DNA from: Podochytrium sp. JEL0797
Lineage: Eukaryota; Chytridiomycota; Chytridiomycetes; Chytridiales; Chytriomycetaceae
Direction: 5' to 3'
Assembly: GCA_027596195.1 (NCBI GenBank)
Contig: JADGJG010000874.1
Coordinates: 1-11,506, forward strand
Length of the DNA: 11,506 nt
In this document: positions 1 to 8,007 of the stretch, one piece after another
Position numbering within the stretch: position 1 is the stretch's first letter
How the letters are laid out: each line of letters opens with the position of its first letter
Notes under the pieces: model-generated
Seen by the model: the letters and a program-made list of their open reading frames with translations, nothing else
Told to the model about the DNA's origin: nothing
Databases searched by the model: none
Position numbers and translations under genes: made by a program

Positions 1-86
1 GGGGTCCCACTTCCACTACACACACCCACCACGGTCCCCCCCCCCCCCCCCCCCCCTTTGTCACTCACTAAAACACGCAACAACAG
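1..86 (+). other. 3' part of a CFAP91 intron at the window edge
   Basis: This stretch has no coding similarity and ends in a plausible branch region (CACTAAAAC) followed by CAACAG, after which the CFAP91 reading frame opens at 87. I read it as the downstream part of an intron whose donor lies outside the window. It contains a 21-nt C run at 36-56. Because it sits at the sequence edge, part of it may be assembly noise. Confidence 0.55.
36..56. repeat. C21 homopolymer
   Basis: Twenty-one consecutive C lie inside the presumed intron. Other homopolymers in the window are mostly A or T runs in introns. A C run this long close to one end, mirrored by a G run at the other end, may be a sequencing artefact rather than genomic. 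Confidence 0.9.
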
Positions 87-1008
87 GCCGAGTTTGTCGA
101 AGGAGAAGAATTCGAAATCAGCATGGACGACCTCTCGTCACCCGACTGGATCGAAAAACTGTTCGAATCGAGCGTGCAAGCCGAGTTTGTGGGCAAGACG
201 CTCGACTTTTTGTCCAAGGAGCTCGTGCGGCTTCGTGAAGAGCGTCGTATTTCGGCTATGGTGCGGCTGGCGGAAAGGACTGGGCAGATGAGAGAGGCGG
301 ATGAGACTCGTTGAGTTGCCTCTTTTTCTTCTTTTATTTGGGGGGTTTTCTCACTATTTTTTGGGAGGGATTAGAGCACCGACAAGTCGAGTTGGCTCGT
401 CGCAAAAAGGAGGACGAAGTATTCAGAAAGGTCATGCACATCAACCAAGAAACAGTCGACAGCTACCTCGAAGACATTGTGGCTGGGTCCGTGGACAACA
501 CGGCGAGTCGTCAAGCCACGGGACATGTCAAGGAATACGCCGAAAAGATTGTCACGCTCGTGCAAGAAATGGAGAAAAAGTTTGCTTCCTTTTTTTTTAC
601 CCCTCCTCCTTGTGTGTAACAAATATTCAGAACTAATACACTCTTTGGTTAATAGAGAAATGGAGATGGAGCTCGAAGGAGAGGAAGGAGAAACCAACAC
701 GATTGTAGCCGACTTGGTCATGTCGTTCCTTGTTCCCGAGGTCGAGAGAGAATGCATCCGCAATCAAAGTGAGTTGAAAGTCATACCACCCTCACGCCAA
801 GATGTTGCTTCTATTCTGGCAAAAACTAACTCGCCCATTTCAAACAACAGTCAAACAAGACCAAAGAAAGTATCTGTTGGCTGCACACCGCACGGTATAT
901 GCGGAAGTTAACCATGTAGAGGACCAGTTGCTGTTGGAAGTGATTCAAAAGCAGGAGAAGAACGGGGAGGAATCGTTGGCCGATCGGGATGAATACCAAG
1001 CGCAGTGA
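87..1008 (+). CDS. CFAP91: CFAP91 (MAATS1/FAP91), C-terminal part, 4 exons
   Basis: CFAP91 is an axonemal protein of the calmodulin- and spoke-associated complex at the base of radial spokes; it is needed for ciliary motility. Visible exons are 87-309, 375-579, 656-768 and 851-1008, joined by GT/AG introns of 65, 76 and 82 nt (310-374, 580-655, 769-850). Phases agree across every junction, giving about 232 residues and a TGA at 1006-1008. Recognisable family segments are TLDFLSKELVRLREERRISA, a Met-Arg-Glu-Ala stretch, RRKKEDEVF, ETVDSYLEDIV, VADLVMSFLVPEVE and QRKYLLAAHR, in the same order as I recall them in human MAATS1. The second and third introns have good branch sites (ACTAATAC, ACTAACTC). 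The first donor is the unusual GTTGAG. The N-terminal part of the gene lies off the left edge. The family call is firm; exon ends are inferred from phase and alignment by eye. Confidence 0.88.
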
Positions 1009-1178
1009 ACATGATGCATCCATGCCTTTTTTTCATTCAATTAGAAGTAAAAATCTGTGTTTTTTGTTCTCCTCTTTCCTGCCCTTGGATTGAGAGAACC
1101 TCCTTTCTCGATTCGGTTGCCCGTGTTGAGTTTTTTTTTGTTTTTTTTTTCTCACCCCAAACTTTTTCAGCCTCAAAG
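1009..1178 (+). promoter_or_regulatory. CFAP91-EBP1 intergenic region and EBP1 promoter
   Basis: The two genes are head-to-tail with only 170 bp between stop and start. The stretch is T-rich, with T9-T10 runs around 1131-1150. It ends TTTTTCAG (1163-1170) eight bases before the EBP1 ATG, which resembles a 3' splice site, so a 5'-UTR intron is possible; a weak donor-like GTAAAA is near 1047. No AATAAA was seen here for CFAP91. Confidence 0.5.
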
Positions 1179-2514
1179 ATGTCGCAACTTGCCAGACAGA
1201 TGCGCATGGTGGATACCCGTGTGGACCCCGAGGACACATGGAACGACCTGAGTGACTCGACCGTCATGCAGAAGTACCAGGCAGCCGCCGCGTTTGCCAA
1301 CGGTAAACCCACCGAGAATTCTGATCGTGGGCAAGTTTAGACCAAACCACTGAACCACACACCATCCTTGCCAATTCAACAGAGGCCCTCCGGTTAGTCC
1401 TCACCAACTGCACCGCCGGTGCCAACCTCGCAGACCTCTGCAAGCTCGGCGACGCCCACATTCTCGAATCCACCGCCAAGGTCTTCTCCAAGGGCTCCAT
1501 CGAGCGTGGTCTCGCGTTCCCAACCTGTATCGGCGTGAACAACGTCGTGGCCAACAACTCTCCTCTCTCGGAAGACGCGCAACTCCTCGCTCCGGGCGAC
1601 GTTGTCAAGGTTGAACTCGGCGTCCAAATCGATGGGTACGTTTCCACGCTCGCGCACACGATTGTGGTTCCGTTCCCGGCGGTGATTGAGGCGGGGCCTG
1701 TGACGGGGAGAAAGGCGGATGTGGTTGCGGCAGCTTATTTGGCCATGGAGGCGGCGATTCGGTTGGTCAAGGCTGGGAACCAGAGTGCGCAGATTTTTCA
1801 GACCGTGAATCAGATTGCTACTTCGTTTGGGGTGCGTCCTGTGGAGGGGACGGCATCGCATTTGATGAAGAGGTTTTTGCTGGAAGCGGAGCAGGTGAAG
1901 CTGGTTTTGTTTTTTGTTTTGGTTCCCCTTCAACTCATCCACCCAAAAAAAAAAAAAAAACCACACCAACGCAGGCCATCCCCAACTCAACGGACCCATC
2001 CACCCACGACTTCACATTCGGCGAAAACGAAGTCATCTCCATCAACATTGTCCTCAGCACAGGCACGGGTTACACGAACGAATCCACCGTCCACAACACC
2101 ACCGTGCTCCAGCGTGACGTGTCGGCCGCGCAAGGGTTCAAGCTCAAAGCGAGCAGGAGCACGTTCAACACGGTTGTCAAGACTTTTGGTGTGTTCCCGT
2201 TCTCGTCGCGCACTCTGTTTGAGATGGACTCGGCGAATAGACTCGGGTTGCCTGAGGTGGTCAAGAGCGGCGTTTTGTGTCCCAGACCGGTGATTGTGGA
2301 GGACGATGGCGAGTTTGTGGCACAATTCAAGGCCACGGTGATGGTGATGCCCGGAAGCGCCGGAAGCATGAGACTTAGTGCCCCGTTGAACCCGCCGTAT
2401 GTCCACAGTGTGGCCATGGTTGGCGAGACGATCGATGCCTTGTTGAAGCAGGATGTGAGAGTTGCCAAGGCCAAGAACCCGACTGCCATCGCTTCGGGAA
2501 TGGATCTTTCTTAA
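1179..2514 (+). CDS. PA2G4: EBP1/PA2G4-like protein, 3 exons
   Basis: This is a proliferation-associated 2G4 homologue, a catalytically dead methionine-aminopeptidase-fold protein that in other eukaryotes binds ribosomes and RNA and affects ribosome production and translation. Exons are 1179-1302, 1383-1894 and 1975-2514; the introns (1303-1382, 1895-1974) are 80 nt each, and the second holds an A run of about 17. The product is 391 residues, close to human PA2G4. Family marks are KYQAAAAFANEALR, GLAFPTCIGVNNVV, KVELGVQIDGYVSTLAHT, VTGRKADVV, RPVEGTASH and DDGEFVAQFKATVM. The positions of the five MetAP metal ligands read E119, T130, H201, N236 and K331, so at least three are lost, as expected for EBP1. 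The Lys-rich C-terminal tail of animal PA2G4 is absent; the protein ends near Ser391. The ATG at 1179 is the first in frame; Met8 or Met10 is an alternative. Confidence 0.93.
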
Positions 2515-2760
2515 AGCATTCTTTTCTTTTTTTACATCATTCGCGATTAAAAATGATTTCAAAATACGTATTTCTTCTCAAACGAGAAATCACTTAAAAA
2601 AAACAAACTAAAATTTCTCAACAAAAACAAAATAAACGCAAAATAAAAAGCATCATCACGAACCTCCCAATCCAACCGCCACCAAACTCCTCTCCCCTCT
2701 CCCACCACACACAAATCATACGTAACCACTTGACGCAAAAAACCACCTTCTCCCCTCCAC
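2515..2760. other. Convergent intergenic region (EBP1 / Q-rich gene)
   Basis: These 246 bp separate the EBP1 stop (+) from the stop of the Q/H-rich gene (-). The left half is A/T-rich and the right half is C-rich on the + strand. AATAAA motifs on + lie in the A-rich stretch near 2630-2650 and could serve EBP1. No AATAAA on the minus strand was found, so the opposing gene probably uses a variant signal. No gene is visible. Confidence 0.6.
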
Positions 2761-4493
2761 TCAATGCGCACCCGCCAACTGCGACAACACGTCCAACGAA
2801 TTGTGATAAGCCGACGAAGGATCCCCCACAACCACATTGCCACCATTGAAGTCATCCACACCACCGCCTCCAATCCCAGACGCACCCCCACCAGCGGCAG
2901 CAAGGTTGCTGCTGAGCCCGGGCTCTGTCCAGTACTGGTCAATGTCGTCAATGTCGCCTTCGTCTTCCTTCTTGCGGCGGTGCGTGCGGTAGGATTTGCC
3001 GGGCTGTTATTTTGTTGGTTTGTTTGGGTGAGGTTTTGGATGAGAACAAGAAAAAAAAGACGGCATAGTGTGTGTGCGAGTGAATAATTTTTGTGTGCGT
3101 GTGTGAGGCTGAGAACGAGAGAGGGAGGGGAAGAGAGACAGAAAAGGAGAGAAAAAGATAAGAGAAAAAACCAAACAAACACATACCATCGGACTCGGGT
3201 ACCCCGGAGGACACTGATGCCGTTTATAAATCTCTGAACTCGTGCACACGTCCTTGCTGCACGACTTGCATCTCAAACTCAACCATCTGCTTCCGTGTTC
3301 CGGGTCCAGAGGGTTCGTGCACTTGCCCTTGTGGAACACACCCATCTGAATTTTTTTTGAAGAGGTGAAAGCGGACAAGAAAAAATTAATTTTTTTGTTT
3401 ACGGGCGGGCAAAAAGAAGGTGCAGAGAAAAAAATTGAGAGGGATGGGAGACAATTTTTTGGGAATTTTTTTTTTGAGTTTGGCATGCTTGGGATTTTTT
3501 TTTTGCGGAGAGGGAGAGGGAGGGGGGGGTTCGCACCTGATACTGTGGGTTCTCGTCCTTCTTCATGCAGCAGTACTTGCACACAGTCTTGAACGCCGCG
3601 CGAGAAAGTGGGATGCTCTGTGGAAAGTATTGGGAGTCAGAAAAAAAAGAGAAAAGAACAGAAAAAGCACAAATAAACTCAACTCCATCATTGTTCACAA
3701 CCACAGGTTCCGCTCCATCTCCATACGGGTCGGTCCTCTTGGCCGCCTTCTTCTTCCCCTTCTTTGGCTTCACGGGAGCCGGCGCTTCATCCACCACACT
3801 TCCCACAACGCCGCCCTGCAAGCTGGGATCATGGGCACCTCCTTGCTGCTGGAACAGGGCCTCCGCGCCGGCATAGTGCAACGACGGGTCCATTTGCTGA
3901 TAGTGCTGCATGTCGGGGTATCCGTGCTGCGGCTGGTGCTGGTGATGGGCGTACGGGTGGTACTGCTGGTGCGGGTCGACGGGGAACTGGGAGATGGCGT
4001 AGTCGTATTGGGGTTGCTGTTGTTGCTGCTGTTGTTGCTGGTGGTGGTGCATTTGGGAGGGGTGTTGGGGGTGTTGGGAGTATTGGAGTTGGGCGTGACT
4101 GGAGTGGAGGTCTGTAGAGAGTGGGTTGTGAGTATGATTGTGAAAGACGACAGGAAAAGGGAGAGGAAGGTCGGAAAGCGGTTGAATTTTTTTTTTGTGA
4201 GGGAGGGGGGCGAGGGGGCGAGTTTTTGGTTGACACATACCGACATATGGACTCGCGCCGTGCTGCGAGTTGTCTGGCTGTTGCTGGTGCTGCTGCTGAG
4301 CCTGGAGCGGGGTGGGTTGCTGTCCTTGCTGTCCCTGGGGGAGTTGCTGCTGCTGCTGTTGCTGCTGCAGCTGCTGTTGGGGCAACTGCTGCTGAGCCGT
4401 GTTACCCTGCTGAGCGTGGTGAGCGTGGTGGCTGCCCTGAGCAAACCACAGGTTGAGGTGAGAGGCAGCGTCGCTGCTGCTCATGTTCTGCAT
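2761..4493 (-). CDS. Q/H-rich protein with unrecognised Cys/His domain, 5 exons
   Basis: I do not recognise the family. The exon model on the minus strand is 4493-4241, 4111-3684, 3617-3537, 3345-3187 and 3003-2761, with introns of 129, 66, 191 and 183 nt; phases agree throughout and give about 387 residues. If intron 3618-3683 instead uses the GTGAAC donor at 3698, the protein is 5 residues shorter. The N-terminal half is rich in Gln and His with poly-Q runs. A basic KPKKGKKKAAKR stretch follows and could be a nuclear signal. Residues about 240-299 carry C-x2-CC, H-x3-C, H, C-x2-C-x4-C-x8-H-x-C, which looks like a zinc-binding module. The tail has another basic patch (THRRKK), an acidic segment and a Gly-rich stretch ending at TGA 2763-2761. 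The architecture (low-complexity activator-like region plus basic and Cys/His parts) suggests a nuclear regulator, but this is inference. Confidence 0.75.
4019..4053 (-). repeat. Poly-Gln codon repeat (CAG/CAA) in exon 2
   Basis: On the minus strand this encodes a run of about nine Gln after three His residues, by mixed CAG and CAA codons. The codon mixture argues for selection on the peptide or old age rather than a fresh pure CAG expansion. Confidence 0.85.
4305..4400 (-). repeat. Interrupted poly-Gln tract in exon 1
   Basis: The first exon of the Q/H-rich gene encodes several Gln runs separated by Leu-Pro and Gly, mainly from CAG codons. The + strand reads as Leu-rich frames (CTG/TTG), which explains the long open frame seen there. 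Confidence 0.85.
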
Positions 4494-5175
4494 CTGTTTT
4501 TTGTAAGTCAGGGCCTGGCTTCGAAAAGAACAAAGACGTGGTCGTCGTCTTCAAACAGAAAGACACCCCCACCCCGCACACACACTCCCCACTGCACCCG
4601 TCCGTCACCACGCACGCCGACACGACAAGTAAATCTGCCTCGAAGAAAATTGGACACCGAAAATTGCTGTGGAAATTTTCGCAGTGCTGCGTCGCTGGCT
4701 GTGGCTGCGTGTCGAGTGTCGCCGGTGTCGCGCCGTCACCCGTCACACTGAAGTGTCGCTCACGGGCGCTGCGCAGCGCAAGTCGTCGCCGCCGCCGCCG
4801 CCTTCGCTCGCTCGCTCGCACATCAAGAAGGGGACTCACTTTCGTTTCGCGGGGAGACCAAAAAAAAATCGAAAAAAATCGAATTTCTTTTCGGCTGTGT
4901 GCGATGGTTTCGATTTTCGGCCATTTTTGACTCAAACACGTCTTCAAGGGTGGGACGAGGCCTCAAAGAAAGAGAAGATGCCCCATTCTTTTCTTTTCTT
5001 CCACTCCTGCCGCATTACACAAAAAAACAAATTGAATCTCGTTTCACTGTTCATGGAAACGGTCGAAAAATAACATGCCATCCGCGGATAACGATGATGC
5101 TTATTAAAAAGTCCGATTCATCCCTCCCCTACCCTTTCTTCGTAATTAATAAACAAGCAATGACTCATCATACGT
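4494..5175 (-). promoter_or_regulatory. Upstream region of the Q/H-rich gene, no gene seen
   Basis: This 682-bp gap lies between the bZIP stop and the start of the Q/H-rich gene, both on the minus strand, so it should hold the promoter and 5' UTR of the latter. It contains a GCC triplet run (about 4785-4802), a CGCT tandem run (about 4804-4818) and two adjacent A-run-TCG units (about 4860-4882). Just before the minus-strand ATG the sequence CTGACTTACAAAAAACAG resembles a branch site plus acceptor, so a 5'-UTR intron is possible. Open frames on both strands have no recognisable protein features. I see no RNA gene. Confidence 0.5.
5161..5167. promoter_or_regulatory. TGACTCA palindrome (AP-1/Gcn4-type site)
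   Basis: A perfect TGACTCA lies 9 bp beyond the bZIP stop codon. This is the classic AP-1/Gcn4 bZIP target. It could be chance (a 7-mer), and the adjacent bZIP has an altered basic region, so nothing shows that it binds here. Confidence 0.25.
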
Positions 5176-5180
5176 TTATT
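5175..5180 (-). terminator. AATAAA polyadenylation signal overlapping the bZIP stop
   Basis: On the minus strand the gene ends GAA TAA ACG, so the TAA stop (5178-5176) lies inside an AATAAA hexamer. With cleavage at the usual short distance downstream, the 3' UTR would be only about 10-30 nt. Confidence 0.5.
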
Positions 5181-5646
5181 CGCTTCGTGAAAGATCCAGA
5201 CCATATGGCATCGCCATGGACAGCGGCACAGGCAGCATCATTGGTGGATTTGCGGTAGCGCCGCCTGCGGCCGACACTGCCAGCTGGCGGTGGCGCAGCT
5301 CGAGTTGAGCCAGCTCGTCATTTGCGGCCCACTCGCTGTGCTTCTCGGCCTCGCACTGCCCGCACTGGTGCACGACCACTGGCGCTGCTGCACGCAGCCG
5401 CGCATTCTCCTGCTCCAGCCACCGCATGCGCTCCATCAGCTGCTGCTCGTCGCGCTGTGCCCCGTGCGCCGCCTCGAGTTCTGCGAGCCGCGTCTCGAGC
5501 GACTTTGCGAGTGCCTGTCGTCGCTCCTTGTACGCCAGCTGTGCCCGCTTGAGCTGCTCCTTGCGCTTTGCCGACACTTTGCTGCTGCTGCTGCCCTTGC
5601 TTCGGGGTGGGGGGGTTCCCGAGGATTCTGAGCCGTTGGAGTCCAT
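5176..5646 (-). CDS. bZIP-like transcription factor, single exon
   Basis: The predicted protein has 156 residues and resembles fungal Yap/Pap1-type bZIP factors. Residues 23-48 form a basic region (KRKEQLKRAQLAYKERR) followed by a helix with Leu50, Leu57, Leu70, Leu77 and Leu84. The spacing fits N-x7-R/K-x9-L, but the invariant Asn is Leu32 and the second anchor is Lys40; Leu50 is in place. Ala35-Gln36 of the Yap-type core are kept. The register shifts between Leu57 and Leu70. After the zipper comes H93-x-C95-x2-C98-x4-H103, a possible metal or redox motif, then a Pro/Met-rich tail. The ATG at 5646 is the first ATG in frame; the longer frame to 5688 starts only at TTG. Codon use is more GC-rich than in its neighbours, and it is the only intronless gene here. 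It is divergent from RRP9. Confidence 0.78.
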   Translation of the reverse strand: MDSNGSESSGTPPPRSKGSSSSKVSAKRKEQLKRAQLAYKERRQALAKSLETRLAELEAAHGAQRDEQQLMERMRWLEQENARLRAAAPVVVHQCGQCEAEKHSEWAANDELAQLELRHRQLAVSAAGGATANPPMMLPVPLSMAMPYGLDLSRSE

Positions 5647-5781
5647 GTATGAGTAGTGTGGGTTGGTGTATAAGTAGTGGAATCGCAAGTGGAGAGGTGG
5701 TGTCTGGATTCGCGAGTACCAAGGAGGTCTTGATTGTTTTTTTTTTTTTTTGTTTCTGCATTCCGACGATCACATCCCAAC
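5647..5781. promoter_or_regulatory. Divergent bZIP / RRP9 promoter
   Basis: Only 135 bp separate the two start codons, so both genes must share promoter DNA or have very short 5' UTRs. It contains TATAAG on + near 5670 and a T15 tract (about 5736-5750) some 30 bp before the RRP9 ATG. Poly(dA:dT) tracts often exclude nucleosomes at fungal promoters; applying that here is inference. Confidence 0.6.
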
Positions 5782-7972
5782 ATGCCACCCAAAGACGCCT
5801 TCTTTGTCACAAAGCGCAACAACAAACGCTCCGCCTCCTCCGCCGCCCATTCCACCTCCACCTCCAACACCAGATCCAACACCCCGCGCAAACTCGCGAA
5901 CCCGGCTGCTAGAAGACAAGGCGCGGCCCTTGCCAACGCCAACAAGAACAGAGGGCGCAAGCCAAAAGACAATGACAATGAAAACGATGCTGGCAACGAA
6001 TCTCCCGGTGAAGTTGACGACATGGATCTCGTTGGGGACCGGTTCACGCAAAAGATTGATTCGAGTGATGAGGATGAGAAGGAGGATGAGTTGGAGACTC
6101 CCGCGCAGAAGCGGTTGAGGCTTGCAAAGATGTATTTGGAGAAGATGAAGGGCGATACGGAAGGTATATATTGCGTTTTTGTTTTTTTTTCATTCTCTCG
6201 TGTGGGTGTTGGGCAACACACTTATTTCTCTCAATGCAGACATGGCACCCGGCGAATTCGATGCCCAGGACATTGACAATGACCTGATTGCCGAACGTCT
6301 GAGAGACGATGTGCTCGAATCCAAGGGAAAACTGTTTTTCAAGATTGCCGATCGGTTCGAAAACTTTGACGTGACGGACGAGTCCAAAATCAGAACGTTT
6401 GGTGGAAAGAGGGTGCACCAATTGGCGTTGACGTGTGTGGATGTGGTGGCGGAGGAGGCGATTGCTGGGGCGGGTGGAAAGTGAGTGTTGGCGTTTTGTT
6501 TTTGGAATTGTCGGGCGAAACAATTCTCGCACGAAACCAAAGACTAACCAAAAAAACCTTCCTCCCCGAATATTTAGCTTCATTTTCACCGCCTCCAAAG
6601 ACGGCCACATTGTCAAGTGGGATTTCGTGACGGGGAAAAAAGTGCACGAGTTTTTGGGCGGCCGCAAACATACGAAAAAAGCCATCAAGGCTTTTGGAGA
6701 AAACAAACTCAAGAAGCACGTTGGTCACCGCGACCAAGTCTTGTGTCTGGCTGTCAGTGGGGACGGCAAATACCTTGTATGTTTTTATTTCCCACCTTAC
6801 GTTTATGCTCTCATACACTCTATTTCAATCACTCACCATTGAATTACCCCACAGGCATCCGGCGGCCGCGACAAAACCGTCCAAATCTGGTCCATCCCCA
6901 ACAACCAACACCTCAAAACCTTCACGCAACACCGCGACGCCGTATCTGGCCTCGCGTTCCGCTACTCCACCCGCAACAACCAACTCTACAGTTGCTCCTA
7001 CGACCGCACCATCAAGCTCTGGAACGTGGACGAACAATCCTACATTGAAACGCTGTTTGGACATCAAGACCGCGTCGAGTCCGTGGACTCGCTCGCGATG
7101 GAGCGGTGTTTGACGGCGGGGAGTCGTGATCGGACGGCGCGGTTGTGGAAAATTGTGGAGGAGAGTCAGTTGATTTTCCGTGGAGGAGGTGGAGGGGATT
7201 TGAGGACGCAAGTTGTGGAGGGGAAGGTGTTGGCGACGGAGGTGAATGAGGCGAGGAAGGAGATGAAGAAGGCTGGGGGGGATAAGTTTGGGAATGTGAT
7301 TGATGTGGTGGCCATGATTGATGAAGAGCATTTTGTGACGGGAACGGATAGCGGGTGAGTTTTTTTTTTTGGTTGTCGAATGTTTCCTTACGTAAAGACT
7401 CTTTTTACTAATCTACAACCCACCTCCCTTACGCGTGCAGTGCCATCTCCCTGTGGAACCTCCAAAAAAAGAAACCCGTCTTCACCCGCTCCTTCACGCA
7501 CGGCGACCCCACCAAACCCTTCACCTCGGAAACCAACGAATTCAAAGCCATCGAACCCGCTGCCTGCAACTGGATCACCTCCCTCGCCGTCGTGCGATAC
7601 TCTGACCTCTTTGCGAGCGGTTCCTGCGACGGATTCGTGCGGCTCTGGAAACTCGCGGCCGATAAAAAGAGTTTTCACGAGATTCTGGCCGTGCCTGTGG
7701 TTGGGTTTGTGAATTCTTTGCGGTTCTTTGAGGCGCCGCCTTTGGAGGTGGGTGGTGGGGATAAGATGGAGGGGGTGGTTGTGGAGAAGGAGGCGGAGGT
7801 GGAGTTGTTTGGGGCTGCCAAGAAGCGTGAGGCGGCGAGAAAGAAGGCGGCGTTGGTGAAGCCTGCGAATGTGTTGTATTTGGCGGTGGCGACGGGGCAG
7901 GAGCATCGTTTGGGGAGATGGTGGAGAATGAAGGAGGCCAAGAATCAGTTGAAGGTGATCACTTTGGGTTAA
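5782..7972 (+). CDS. RRP9: RRP9 / U3-55K, U3 snoRNP WD40 protein, 5 exons
   Basis: Rrp9 is the U3 box C/D snoRNP-specific protein that helps U3 act in early 18S pre-rRNA processing in the nucleolus. Exons are 5782-6163, 6240-6480, 6578-6776, 6855-7354 and 7441-7972; introns are 76, 97, 78 and 86 nt and all phases agree, giving 617 residues. The N-terminus is basic and low-complexity (KRNNKR, KNRGRKPK), then acidic, then a helical LRLAKMYLEKMK element and AERLRDDVLESKGK, as in the family. About seven WD repeats follow, with near-diagnostic segments QHRDAVSGLAFR, IKLWNVDEQSYIETLFGHQD, VGFVNSLRF and VATGQEHRLGRWWRMKEAKN. Two insertions are unlike the human protein as I recall it: about 38 residues after the fourth WD repeat, and about 47 charged residues (7729-7868) inside the last blade. 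Branch-like ACTAACC and TACTAAT precede two acceptors. TAA at 7970-7972 is 12 nt before AATAAA. Confidence 0.95.
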
Positions 7973-7983
7973 AGAAACTTTTG

Positions 7984-7989
7984 AATAAA
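7984..7989 (+). terminator. AATAAA polyadenylation signal of RRP9
   Basis: A perfect AATAAA begins 12 nt after the RRP9 stop. Cleavage 10-30 nt downstream would fall at about 8000-8020, inside the last codons of the opposing PP4R4-like gene. Confidence 0.7.
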
Positions 7990-8007
7990 AATTACTTCAA
8001 TATTACT

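Noticed and set aside
1394..1999. 201-codon minus-strand frame antisense to EBP1
   Set aside because: It crosses the EBP1 exon-intron boundary and has no recognisable features; EBP1 is certain on the other strand.
2559..3182. Long minus-strand open frame in another frame through the last intron of the Q/H-rich gene
   Set aside because: It is made largely of T-rich intron and 3'-flank sequence. The alternative frame continues the Cys/His protein in correct phase to a stop.
3420..4751. 443-codon Leu/Val-rich open frame on +
   Set aside because: It is antisense to the CAG-rich exons of the Q/H-rich gene; CTG/TTG on the complement gives Leu runs. It crosses introns and has no recognisable domain.
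4402..4947. 181-codon minus-strand open frame upstream of and overlapping the Q/H-rich start
   Set aside because: It has an Arg run from the GCC repeat and mixed low-complexity sequence, overlaps the Q-rich exon in another frame and shows no family marks.
4669..5073. 134-codon + open frame in the gene-free gap
   Set aside because: Its Pro and Arg/Lys stretches come from the GCC repeat and A runs; no domain, no clear promoter, no conservation visible.
5161..5180. Autoregulatory AP-1 loop of the bZIP gene
   Set aside because: The TGACTCA site lies 3' of the gene, a 7-mer is easily found by chance, and the basic region lacks the Asn needed for normal AP-1 recognition. Kept only as a low-confidence site.
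5647..5688. Extension of the bZIP by 14 codons
   Set aside because: The longer frame begins at TTG, not ATG, and would take up a third of the 135-bp divergent promoter.
7186..7295. Unspliced intron within RRP9 exon 4
   Set aside because: The segment is in frame, purine- and G-rich, without a T run, branch site or matching donor and acceptor, so it is better read as a protein insertion.
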